In this document: positions 52,513 to 60,407 of the stretch, piece by piece
Layout of the letters: each line of letters begins with the position of its first letter
Numbering within the stretch: the first letter of the stretch is position 1
Source of the DNA: Deltaproteobacteria bacterium
GTDB taxonomy: Bacteria > Myxococcota_A > UBA9160 > JAJDAL01
DNA: 64,000 bases
NCBI GenBank assembly: GCA_029261875.1
Contig: JAJDAL010000025.1
Coordinates: forward strand, 62,001-126,000
Reading direction: 5' to 3'
Made by a program: the position numbers and the translations under genes
Notes under the pieces: generated by a model
Database searches by the model: none
Told to the model about the DNA's origin: nothing
What the model saw: only the letters and a program-made list of their open reading frames with translations

Positions 52513-53400
52513 ATGTCCCACGACCCGAACTCCCCGAGCGAGCCCAACACCGAAGCCGAACTCGAGGCGGCCCGCGATCTCGATCGCCGCACCACCGCGG
52601 AAGTCTTACAGCTGATCCACGCCGAGGATCGACGCGCGCTCGCCGCCGTGGAACCGGTCCTGCCCGCCATCGAACGAGCCGTGGAATGCCTGGCGCAAGT
52701 GCTGCGCGACGGCGGACGCTGGTTCAATGTGGGTGCCGGTACCAGCGGTCGCCTGGGCGCGTGTGATGCCGCCGAAATTCCCCCGACCTTCGGGATGTCG
52801 CCGGATCGCGTGCAGGCCATCCTGGCCGGTGGCCCCGGGGCCTTGCTGGCCGCCGTCGAAGGCGCGGAAGACGACCCCGATAGCGCGGGGCAGGCCCTGC
52901 GCGCCAAGGGGGCTGGACCCGGCGACGCGGTCCTCGCGATCTCCGCCAGCGGACACACGCCCTTTGCCTTGGGGGCGCTCGACGCGGCGCGCGAACTCGG
53001 AATGCGGCGGCTGGCGCTCACCTGCGATCCCGCGTCGCCCCTCGCTGCCGCCGCCGAAATCTGCATCGCACCGCAAGTCGGCCCGGAAGTCATCGCCGGG
53101 TCCACGCGCATGAAGGGCGGCCTGATTCAAAAAGCGACCTTGCATTTGATCTCGACCGGCGTGATGGTTCGACTCGGCCGCGTCGAGGGCAACCGCATGA
53201 CCTGCGTCCAGCCCAATTCCGCGAAACTCCGTCGCCGCGCCGCGAAGATCGTCGCCCAGCTCGGCGGTGTCGACGAACACCGCGCCGCCGAACTCCTCGA
53301 GCGCAGCGAAGGCGACGTCAAACAGGCCGTCGCCCGCGCCCGCCGACTGGCTGCGAAGATCCCGCCGCTGGACGCAACGGCGAAAACCGGCGCTTCCTAG
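52513..53400 (+). CDS. murQ: N-acetylmuramic acid 6-phosphate etherase
   Basis: 295 residues, SIS fold. VGAGTSGRLGACDAAEIPPTFG contains the substrate Ser and catalytic Glu; LAISASGHTPF, GSTRMKGG and EGNRMTCVQPNSAKLRRRA follow, all MurQ signatures. The enzyme splits the lactyl ether of MurNAc-6-P to GlcNAc-6-P in cell-wall recycling. Final 45 residues form the usual UBA-like helical tail. ATG start. No anmK or nagZ in the window. Confidence 0.95.
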   Translation: MSHDPNSPSEPNTEAELEAARDLDRRTTAEVLQLIHAEDRRALAAVEPVLPAIERAVECLAQVLRDGGRWFNVGAGTSGRLGACDAAEIPPTFGMSPDRVQAILAGGPGALLAAVEGAEDDPDSAGQALRAKGAGPGDAVLAISASGHTPFALGALDAARELGMRRLALTCDPASPLAAAAEICIAPQVGPEVIAGSTRMKGGLIQKATLHLISTGVMVRLGRVEGNRMTCVQPNSAKLRRRAAKIVAQLGGVDEHRAAELLERSEGDVKQAVARARRLAAKIPPLDATAKTGAS

Positions 53401-53405
53401 CCCCC

Positions 53406-54512
53406 TTGTTGAAACTCCGCGAGCGCAAGGATCCGAACCTGCTCGTTGGGGACGTCGTCGCTCGAGTCCGCGGTTTGGGTCTGGTCCTGCTTTTCTTCGG
53501 TTTGCTTCCCTGGCTGGATACGATCCTTGTCTTTCGGTTCGAGAAGGGCACTGAATACGCCTTCAAGGCGATTTTCGCGCTTATCGCCTGCCTGGGCATT
53601 GGGATCATCGTCTATCGAGAACGGTTTACGCTCGATCGGCGCCGCGAGCGGATGACGACGCGCCGCGGATTTCTCATCCCCCTCTGGTCGCGCGAAGAGT
53701 CCTACGCGGGAGCCCGATACGTCGATCTGATGGTGCATTACCTAAGAGACGGACCCCCGTCATACCGGATCTCGATTGCCCGCGAAGAAAACTCGAACGT
53801 TCGCGTCGCATCGGCGGGCGATTACATTCGCAGTCGGAACGCGGCTCTTCGAATCGCCGAATTCCTCGAACTTGGATTTCGAGACCGTACGGGTAGCGAT
53901 GAATCGGTATGGGAGAGTGGTTCCCTCGGCGACGCGTTCGTGTCGCGACTCGCGTCTTCGACTGAGTTTCCGGTGGGACATGCGATGGATCCGCGGCTCA
54001 TTCAATTGGTTTGGCGTGGCGACGCGTTGGTGGTCGAAATCCCGGCTCCGAAGCTCGTCCTCCGGGTGATCTGGTGCACCGCGATCGTCGCTGTGATGGT
54101 TTCCTTGCCACCGGTCTTTCTGGGTTCGATGTCAGGCGCAATGCGGTTCTACCTGAGCCTGTGGTTCGCCACCATTCCTCTTTTCATTGCGGTGATTCTC
54201 TACCGCGTCCACGGAATGAACATGCGAATCGAAGCATCGACGCAGGGAGTGCGCCTGCAACGAAAACAGTGGTTTCGAATGAAAGAATTCTGGATTCCGA
54301 GGTCCGATCTTCAGAAAATTCGGATCGGCGGTTACGGTGGGGTCGATTCGGCGAAGTCGCATCGGATCGACGTCTTTCTGCAAGAACCAATGGAAATCGT
54401 GACGCCCAATCGAAGCTTTGAATTGGGACGCCACCTTCCCCGGGAAGAGCGGTCCTGTCTCTACGTTGCGCTCTGTCGCGCCTTGCTCGGCGAATCCGGC
54501 CGTCGCAGCTAG
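53406..54512 (+). CDS. Membrane protein of unknown function with PH-like segments
   Basis: 368 residues, TTG start 5 bp after murQ. Two pairs of membrane helices (about 22-40 and 50-68; 218-240 and 248-268), each followed by a soluble beta-rich segment (RFTLDRRRERMTTRRGFLIPLW; IEASTQGVRLQRKQWFRMKEFWI) reminiscent of bacterial PH-like domains. No family recognised. Base composition is visibly more A/T-rich than neighbours, which hints at later acquisition. Its TAG overlaps the opposite-strand stop of the next gene (CTAG). Confidence 0.75.
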   Translation: MLKLRERKDPNLLVGDVVARVRGLGLVLLFFGLLPWLDTILVFRFEKGTEYAFKAIFALIACLGIGIIVYRERFTLDRRRERMTTRRGFLIPLWSREESYAGARYVDLMVHYLRDGPPSYRISIAREENSNVRVASAGDYIRSRNAALRIAEFLELGFRDRTGSDESVWESGSLGDAFVSRLASSTEFPVGHAMDPRLIQLVWRGDALVVEIPAPKLVLRVIWCTAIVAVMVSLPPVFLGSMSGAMRFYLSLWFATIPLFIAVILYRVHGMNMRIEASTQGVRLQRKQWFRMKEFWIPRSDLQKIRIGGYGGVDSAKSHRIDVFLQEPMEIVTPNRSFELGRHLPREERSCLYVALCRALLGESGRRS

Positions 54513-55306
54513 CGGAGCAGCGCGGTGGCTTCGTCGGTTTGGGTGCGGACGAAGATCGTGTCGAGGAGGGGCTTCGCGGTGGGTTGGAGGGCGCGCTTGA
54601 GCGCGGTGCGGCGGAGTTGGGCGAAGGCTTCTTCGGGGCCCCAGGGGACGGCGAAGCGGTTTTCTGCGCGCCCGTAGCCGTGGGAGCAGGCCAGGAGCAC
54701 GCCCGAGCGCACGTGGAACGCGCAGGCTTCGGCGGTGGCGAAGACCGCGAAGTCGTCGCCGGGGACGAAGCGTTGGGTCACGATCAGCAAATACAGCGGG
54801 CTCAGGAAATTGCGGATCGTTTTTTCGTGGGTGCGCGTGCGCAGGACCACGGCGATGTCGGCCTGGACGCGCGCGGCGGCGCGGTGGGCGAGTTCCAGGG
54901 ACGTCGGGTCCGGATGGTTTCCGCGTTCGAAGTGGGGCGCCGGAAGCGCGGTCACCATTCCCAGGGGCGGCTGGGACAGGGATTCGCAGAACTCCGCGAA
55001 CAGCGGCGCGCGCTGGTATTCCGGCAGGATTTCTTCACCTACGGCGTAGCGTTTGGGTTCCTTGGATCCGTTGTCCAACCAAAGGGCGGCGGCGGCGACC
55101 GGTGCCGCCAAGCTGACTTTGTGGTCGAGGCGCACGGCGATCTCCGGTGGCGAGAGCGGTGCCAGGTCGGGCCAGAGTTCCGCGGCCAGGTCGGTTTCAG
55201 GGTACAGGCCCCGGAATGGCAAGAAACAACCGGAAACCAGTAGCGCGCTGCACAACGCCGCGAGGATTCGAGCGCGCGCAGGCCGGTGTGTGGGATTAGA
55301 GGGCAC
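54509..55306 (-). CDS. Lipoprotein of unknown function
   Basis: 265 residues, GTG start, lipobox LLVSGC (Cys27). The body has an alpha/beta pattern (VQADIAVVLRTRTHEKTIRNFLSPLYLLIVTQRFVPGDDFAVFATAEAC) that could be a periplasmic domain of the lipoprotein-assembly type, but no family is recognised. It begins 11 bp inside the upstream acyl-CoA dehydrogenase gene, so it is translationally coupled to a metabolic enzyme, an odd pairing. Confidence 0.78.
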   Translation of the reverse strand: MPSNPTHRPARARILAALCSALLVSGCFLPFRGLYPETDLAAELWPDLAPLSPPEIAVRLDHKVSLAAPVAAAALWLDNGSKEPKRYAVGEEILPEYQRAPLFAEFCESLSQPPLGMVTALPAPHFERGNHPDPTSLELAHRAAARVQADIAVVLRTRTHEKTIRNFLSPLYLLIVTQRFVPGDDFAVFATAEACAFHVRSGVLLACSHGYGRAENRFAVPWGPEEAFAQLRRTALKRALQPTAKPLLDTIFVRTQTDEATALLR

Positions 55307-56531
55307 GGAACCCGGTCAAGTGTTCGCCCAGGATCAACGTGTGGATGTCGTGGGTTCCCTCGTAGGTGCGAACGGTTTCGAGGTTCATCATGTGCCGCAT
55401 GGATTGGTAGTCGTCGACGATCCCGTTGGCGCCCAGCAGGTCGCGCGCCTCGCGCGCGATCCGCAGCGCGATATCGACGTTGTTGCGTTTGGCGAGGGAG
55501 ACCATGGTGTGGTGGAGCTTGCCCTGATCCTTGAGTTGCCCCAGGCGCAGCGCGAGCAGCTGGCCTTTGACGATTTCCGTGTGCATGAAGACGAGCTTCG
55601 CCTGGGTGAGCTGTTTCTGGGCGAGGGGGCCGCCGTCGACCACGCGCTCGCGACTGTATTGGAGCGCTTCGTCGTAACACGCCATGGCGGCGCCGAGGGC
55701 GCCCCAGGCGATGCCGTAACGCGCTTGGGTGAGGCAACTGAGCGGTGCCTTGAGGCCTTCGGCCCCGGGGAGGCGCGAACTCTCCGGAACTTCGACGTCC
55801 TGGAGGAATAGCTCCGACGTGACGGAGGCGCGCAGGGAGAACTTGCCCTTGATGTCGCGCGCTTCGAAACCCGGCCGGTCGGTCTCGACCAGGAAGCCCC
55901 GCACGCCGTCGTCCGTGTGGGCCCAGATGACCGCGACCTTGGAGAGCGAACCGTTGGTGATCCAGCGCTTGGTGCCGTTCAGCACCCATTGGTCGCCGCG
56001 TTTCTCGGCCCGGGTCCGCATGCCGACGATGTGGCTGCCGAAATCCGGTTCCGTCAGGCCGAAGCAACCCACCGCCCGACCGTCCGCCAGCTGCGGGAGC
56101 CATTGATCCTTTTGCGCTTCGGATCCGTAAGTATGGATCGGGTACATGACGAGCGAGCCCTGGACCGAGGCGAAGGAGCGCAGCCCCGAGTCGCCGCGTT
56201 CGAGTTCCTGCATCACCAGCCCGTAGGCGACGTTGTTCATCCCCGCACAGCCGTAGCCCGTCAGGTTCGCGCCGAACAGGCCGAGTTTGGCGATCTCGGG
56301 CACGAGCTCCATGGGGAAGGAACCGTCTTGGCGGATGTGTTCTTGGAGCCGGGGAAGAAATTCCCGGGTGACGAATTCGCGCACGGAATCGCGCGCCAGA
56401 AGTTCCTCGTCCGAAAGCGTTTCGTCGAGTCGCAGAAAGTCGATGCCGGTGAAGTCGCCCAGAACAATCCCCTCCGTTCGGGAAGGTTTTTCAACGTAGC
56501 GAAAAGCGAGGCCCGGTGGCGCGATCGCCAC
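55296..56531 (-). CDS. Acyl-CoA dehydrogenase, glutaryl-CoA dehydrogenase-like
   Basis: Flavoenzyme of the ACAD fold. FGLTEPDFGSHIVGMRTRAEK (FAD loop), WITNGSLSKVAVIWA, IAREARDLLGANGIVDDY and TYEGTHDIHTLILGEHLTG with the catalytic Glu match GcdH, which oxidises and decarboxylates glutaryl-CoA in lysine/tryptophan breakdown. The coordinates use GTG 56531, the only conventional start, but that GTG lies inside a terminator stem (56508-56539). Homologues start near GDFTGIDFLRLDETLS, and a CTG at 56462 stands 6 nt behind GGAGGGG, so the real protein may begin there (388 residues). Confidence 0.88.
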   Translation of the reverse strand: MAIAPPGLAFRYVEKPSRTEGIVLGDFTGIDFLRLDETLSDEELLARDSVREFVTREFLPRLQEHIRQDGSFPMELVPEIAKLGLFGANLTGYGCAGMNNVAYGLVMQELERGDSGLRSFASVQGSLVMYPIHTYGSEAQKDQWLPQLADGRAVGCFGLTEPDFGSHIVGMRTRAEKRGDQWVLNGTKRWITNGSLSKVAVIWAHTDDGVRGFLVETDRPGFEARDIKGKFSLRASVTSELFLQDVEVPESSRLPGAEGLKAPLSCLTQARYGIAWGALGAAMACYDEALQYSRERVVDGGPLAQKQLTQAKLVFMHTEIVKGQLLALRLGQLKDQGKLHHTMVSLAKRNNVDIALRIAREARDLLGANGIVDDYQSMRHMMNLETVRTYEGTHDIHTLILGEHLTGFRAL

Positions 56532-56539
56532 CGGGCCTC
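56508..56539 (-). terminator. Intrinsic terminator of the phasin-like gene
   Basis: A perfect 14-bp inverted repeat (56508-56521 with 56526-56539) around a 4-nt loop, followed on the minus strand by GCTTTTCGC. It lies 41 bp after the phasin-like stop. The T-run is short, so efficiency is uncertain. Confidence 0.75.
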
Positions 56540-56580
56540 AATTGGGGTGCCCGACATCGGGTTGCTTCTAGGAGGGTCCG

Positions 56581-56997
56581 CTAGTTGGCGTACGAGGTAT
56601 CGTTCGCCTTCTCGATGTCCTTCAGCTTCCGGTTGATCTGCGTGAGCTTGCGATCGATCTTCTGGAGGTCGCGCCGCGAGGCGATCTGAAGCGTGCCGAG
56701 AACCGATTCCAAGCCGGTTTCCAGCTGCTTGGTCGCTTCATCCACCCAGGATTCCGCTCGCTTGACGAGGGGCTGCTTGCGGAACTCCTTCACCAACTGG
56801 TCCGTGCGCTTTTCCAGCGTCTTGCGCTGGGCGCCGAGCTGCTTCTCGATCGAGCGGCGGCGCTGGCCGAGTTCCTTCTCGATCTTCTTGCGGCGGCCCT
56901 GGAGCTGCTTCTGAATCTTCTGAACTTCCGTATCGATGGATCGGACCGCATCCTGGGCGCGATCTACGCTGTCTTGAACAACACTTTCGAGTGCCAT
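56581..56997 (-). CDS. Phasin-like coiled-coil protein
   Basis: 138 residues, nearly all amphipathic helix (SVDRAQDAVRSIDTEVQKIQKQLQGRRKKIEKELGQRRRSIEKQLGAQRK). Length and Lys/Gln/Glu-rich pattern resemble phasin-type polyhydroxyalkanoate granule proteins or apolipoprotein-like coiled coils. No PHA synthase is in the window, so the name is tentative. ATG with GGAGGA ribosome site; a good promoter lies in an A/T-rich pocket upstream and a terminator downstream, so it is a monocistronic, probably abundant product. Confidence 0.7.
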   Translation of the reverse strand: MALESVVQDSVDRAQDAVRSIDTEVQKIQKQLQGRRKKIEKELGQRRRSIEKQLGAQRKTLEKRTDQLVKEFRKQPLVKRAESWVDEATKQLETGLESVLGTLQIASRRDLQKIDRKLTQINRKLKDIEKANDTSYAN

Positions 56998-57060
56998 GGG
57001 GTTCCTCCGGTGTACCGACCGCGGGGTGACGCGGTGGGGGGTACGTTTGTTGTGACGATT

Positions 57061-57088
57061 AATTTAACACGTCGCGTTATAAGGTCAA
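57061..57088 (-). promoter_or_regulatory. Predicted promoter of the phasin-like gene
   Basis: On the minus strand TTGACC (57088-57083) and TAAATT (57066-57061) are separated by 16 bp, within a strongly A/T-rich stretch (about 57055-57145). Prediction by eye. Confidence 0.5.
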
Positions 57089-57221
57089 GTCACGCCGGAA
57101 AAGGTGTTAAATATCGATATATTTCAATTACTTACGTTATATTTTGCGCCTGCGGGAAAGGAGAAAAAGACGCAATGCGGCACTGCGTCACCGGCCCGGG
57201 ACGACGCGGCGCGGCAGGACC

Positions 57222-58877
57222 CTAGAGCCGATTCAGGTGGGACGGGACGCGCGTTTCTTCGTCCCAGAGGATGTCCGACGCGCGCTCGAGCAGCCGCTCG
57301 AGCCCCGTGCCCTTCTGGGCCGAGATCGGGATCCCGCGATGGCGCGCGGCCAGCGCCAAGGCGATTTCCGGGTCGAGTTGGTCCGCCTTGTTGAGCACCA
57401 CCAGCTCCGGGGTTTCCGAGAGTCCGATTTCGTCGAGGATTTTCCAGACCGCCTTCAGGCGGCGCTCCAAATCGGGCGTCGAAGCGTCGACGACGTGGAG
57501 GAAGAGATCCGCCTGTTCGAGTTCTTCGAGGGTGGCGCGGAAGGCGGCGACGAGTTCCGCGGGCAGATCGCGGATGAATCCGACGGTGTCGGTGATGATC
57601 ACGTCCCGGTCTTCGGGAAAGCGCAGTCGGCGCGAGGCGGGATCCAGGGTGGCGAACATCTTGGCTTCGACGTGCGCCTGGGTCTGGGTGAGGGCGCGCA
57701 GCAGCGTGCTCTTGCCCGCGTTCGTGTATCCCACGATCGACAGTACCGGAAGTCCCTGCCGGCTGCGGTGTCGGCGGCGTTCTTCGCGTCCGCGTCGCAG
57801 CTTCTTGAGTTCTCTTTCGAGTCGCGCCACGCGATCGCGGACACGGCGTCGATCCACTTCGAGTTTCGTTTCTCCGGGCCCGCGTCCGCCGATGCCACCC
57901 GCCAGCCGCGACAGGGAAGTGTCGCGTTGGGCCAGGCGCGGCAGGCGATAGCGCAACTGTGCGAGTTCGACTTGCAGCTTTCCGTCCCGCGAAGTGGCGC
58001 GTTGGGCAAAGATGTCGAGAATCAGCTGCGTGCGGTCGATTACGCGCAATTCCATGCGCTCGCCGAGGTTGCGCGCCTGGGTGGGCGTGAGGTTCTGATC
58101 GAAGATCACGAGATCCACGTCGCTTTGAAACGCGCGAATCGCCAGGTCCTGCAAACGCCCCGCACCGATGGAGTACTTCACGTCCGGACGGGTGCGCTGC
58201 TGGGAAACCAGTTCCACTACTTCCACGCCCGCGGACGCTGCCAATTCCACCAACTCCGCGGTCGAAGTTTCGCGTTCGGCACTTTTGCCCGGTTTGCTGA
58301 CGGAGACCAGAATCGCGCGTTCGCCCCCCGCCACCAGGCGGGTTTGCTCGCCGCGGGCGAGTTCGCTTTCGCGTTCGTTGATCCAAACCCGGAAGTCGAA
58401 ATCGAAACGCGCAGCCGGTGCGGGTTCCAGGTGTTCGATGGCGTCGGTGCCTTCGCCCGAGGGCTGCAGGGCGGCGGCGTAGACGCGCGTCGGAAGTCCG
58501 TTCTCGTCGACGCCGATGGCGAGCATGGCGTCGAGGCGCAGTAGCGCGAGATCCGTCAGGTCGTCCCGGTTCAGGGGCTCGTCGCGCAGGTGGGTGTGGA
58601 TACAGCGCAAGCCCCGCAAACGACCACGGCCTGCGCGCAGGCGTCCCCAGTCCGGCAGCTCGATGCCGTTCGCATCGCCCACCATCACGTGGGTGACGGC
58701 TCCGCGCCGATCCACCAGGGCGCCGACCTGGCGCCGCGTGTCGTGGGAGACCTCGGTCAGGTGGCGGGCGAACTCCTGGGTCACGATCCGGTCGTTGGGG
58801 AGGCGTCGGCGGAACAGGCGTTCGAGGAGCCGGACGTGACTGGCTTTGAGACCGTGGGTATTTCCAAAGACCTGGAT
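57222..58877 (-). CDS. hflX: GTPase HflX with apparent non-standard start
   Basis: A ribosome-associated GTPase that rescues ribosomes under heat stress. Core motifs: an N-terminal HflX domain (LVSQQRTRPDVKYSIGAGRLQDL; FDQNLTPTQARNLGE), a GGIGGRGPGETKLE linker, G1 GYTNAGKST, G3 DTVGF and G4 NKAD. The open frame upstream of the GTG at 58784 encodes FGNTHGLKASHVRLLERLFRRR, a conserved HflX N-terminus, so the gene must begin earlier. No ATG, GTG or TTG exists there before an in-frame TAG. The best start is ATC at 58877, 6 nt behind GGAGGA. I therefore placed the start there (551 residues). Confidence 0.92.
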   Translation of the reverse strand: MQVFGNTHGLKASHVRLLERLFRRRLPNDRIVTQEFARHLTEVSHDTRRQVGALVDRRGAVTHVMVGDANGIELPDWGRLRAGRGRLRGLRCIHTHLRDEPLNRDDLTDLALLRLDAMLAIGVDENGLPTRVYAAALQPSGEGTDAIEHLEPAPAARFDFDFRVWINERESELARGEQTRLVAGGERAILVSVSKPGKSAERETSTAELVELAASAGVEVVELVSQQRTRPDVKYSIGAGRLQDLAIRAFQSDVDLVIFDQNLTPTQARNLGERMELRVIDRTQLILDIFAQRATSRDGKLQVELAQLRYRLPRLAQRDTSLSRLAGGIGGRGPGETKLEVDRRRVRDRVARLERELKKLRRGREERRRHRSRQGLPVLSIVGYTNAGKSTLLRALTQTQAHVEAKMFATLDPASRRLRFPEDRDVIITDTVGFIRDLPAELVAAFRATLEELEQADLFLHVVDASTPDLERRLKAVWKILDEIGLSETPELVVLNKADQLDPEIALALAARHRGIPISAQKGTGLERLLERASDILWDEETRVPSHLNRL

Positions 58878-59062
58878 GAGGTGTCCTCCGATCGAGAGAA
58901 GCTAAGACAGCAACGACACTCGCGCATCGAAGGTAGAAACGGGTGTTTTTTACCTCGAATAGGACGAGCGATTCGGCGTCTAGAGGAATACTCTTTGGGA
59001 CCCCACGCGAACATGCAGCCAGAGCTTCAAAGCACGCGGCAGCCCGCCGATTAGGAGAAACC

Positions 59063-60397
59063 ATGGTTGAAATGGACTCCGCAAGTGCGGTCGTGATCTT
59101 GGCGGCCGGGCAGGGCACCCGAATGAAGTCCGGTCGGGCGAAGGTGCTCCACGAAATCGCCGGCCGACCCATGCTGGGTTTCCCGATTGCGGTCGCGAAA
59201 TCGCTCGCACCCGAACGCCTGTTGGTGGTGGTGGGGCGCGACGCGGATCAGGTGTGCGAACAGTTCGCAGGCCAGGCCGAATTCATCGTTCAGGCGCAAC
59301 AGCGCGGAACCGGGCACGCGGTTTTGCAGACCCAGGCCGCGCTCGGGGACTTTTCCGGGGCGATTCTGATTCTCTATGGCGACACGCCGTTGCTCACCGC
59401 CGAAACCCTCGAGCGCATGGTGGCGCTGCGCGCGGAGAAGTCTGCGGATCTGGTCTTGCTCACGGCGCGCTTGCCGTTGCCCGGTCGCATCGTGCGCGAC
59501 GCTTCGGGCCGCGTCGAGCGGATCGTTGAAACCACGGACGCGACACCGGAAGAGCTCGAACTGGAAGAGGGCAACACCGGCGTGTACCTGATGGATGCGG
59601 ATCTGGTCTGGCAGGGGTTGGCGCAAGCGGACGATAGCAACGCCCAGGGCGAGATCTATCTCACAGACATCGTTTCCTTCGCGGTTCGCGAGGGCAAACG
59701 CGTAGAGGCGTTGTTGCTCGACGATGCGGACGAAGCCCTGGGAGTGAACAACCGGGTGGAGCTCGCCCAGGCGGATCGCGTGTGGCGGGCGCGTACGGCG
59801 CGACGCTTGATGGAGTCCGGCGTTACGATCGTCGATCCCGAAAACACCTACATCGATGTAGACGTCGAAGTCGGCCCGGATACGCGGATCGATCCCGGTT
59901 GCGTGATCACGAGCGGCACGCGGATCGGTTCACGGGTGCACGTGAAACCCCATTGCACCATCGAAGCCAGCCAGCTCGACGACGATGTGCAGATCGGTCC
60001 CATGGCGCATCTACGGCCCGGCAGTCACCTGTGTGCCGGTGTGCGCGTGGGAAACTTCGTAGAAGTGAAGAACAGCACCCTGGGCGAGGGCTCCAAGGCC
60101 AATCATTTGACCTACCTGGGCGACGCGGACGTCGGGAGCGGGGTCAACATCGGCTGCGGGGTCGTGACCGTCAATTACGACGGCGAGCAAAAGCACCGTA
60201 CAGTGATCGAAGACGGCGCTTTCGTGGGTTGCAATGCGAATTTAATCGCGCCGGTGACGGTCGAACGGGACGCCTATGTGGCGGCGGGTTCCACCATCAC
60301 CCAGGACGTGCCCGAAGACGGCCTCGGAGTGGCGCGCGCTCGCCAGAAAAACATCGAGAAGTGGCGCCAGCGCCGCGGTCTCGGCAAGAAGAAGTAG
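59063..60397 (+). CDS. glmU: Bifunctional UDP-GlcNAc pyrophosphorylase / GlcN-1-P acetyltransferase
   Basis: 444 residues. N-terminal uridyltransferase (VVILAAGQGTRMKSGRAKVLHEIAGRP, ILYGDTPLL, EGNTGVYLMDADLVW) and a C-terminal left-handed beta-helix (about 240-444) with GNFVEVKNSTLGEGSKANHLTYLGDADVG and its acetyl-CoA site. Makes UDP-GlcNAc for murein and LPS. ATG 59063 with AGGAGA ribosome site. glmS follows 10 bp downstream. HflX lies divergent with 185 bp between. Confidence 0.97.
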   Translation: MVEMDSASAVVILAAGQGTRMKSGRAKVLHEIAGRPMLGFPIAVAKSLAPERLLVVVGRDADQVCEQFAGQAEFIVQAQQRGTGHAVLQTQAALGDFSGAILILYGDTPLLTAETLERMVALRAEKSADLVLLTARLPLPGRIVRDASGRVERIVETTDATPEELELEEGNTGVYLMDADLVWQGLAQADDSNAQGEIYLTDIVSFAVREGKRVEALLLDDADEALGVNNRVELAQADRVWRARTARRLMESGVTIVDPENTYIDVDVEVGPDTRIDPGCVITSGTRIGSRVHVKPHCTIEASQLDDDVQIGPMAHLRPGSHLCAGVRVGNFVEVKNSTLGEGSKANHLTYLGDADVGSGVNIGCGVVTVNYDGEQKHRTVIEDGAFVGCNANLIAPVTVERDAYVAAGSTITQDVPEDGLGVARARQKNIEKWRQRRGLGKKK

Positions 60398-60407
60398 GAG
60401 CGGGCAC

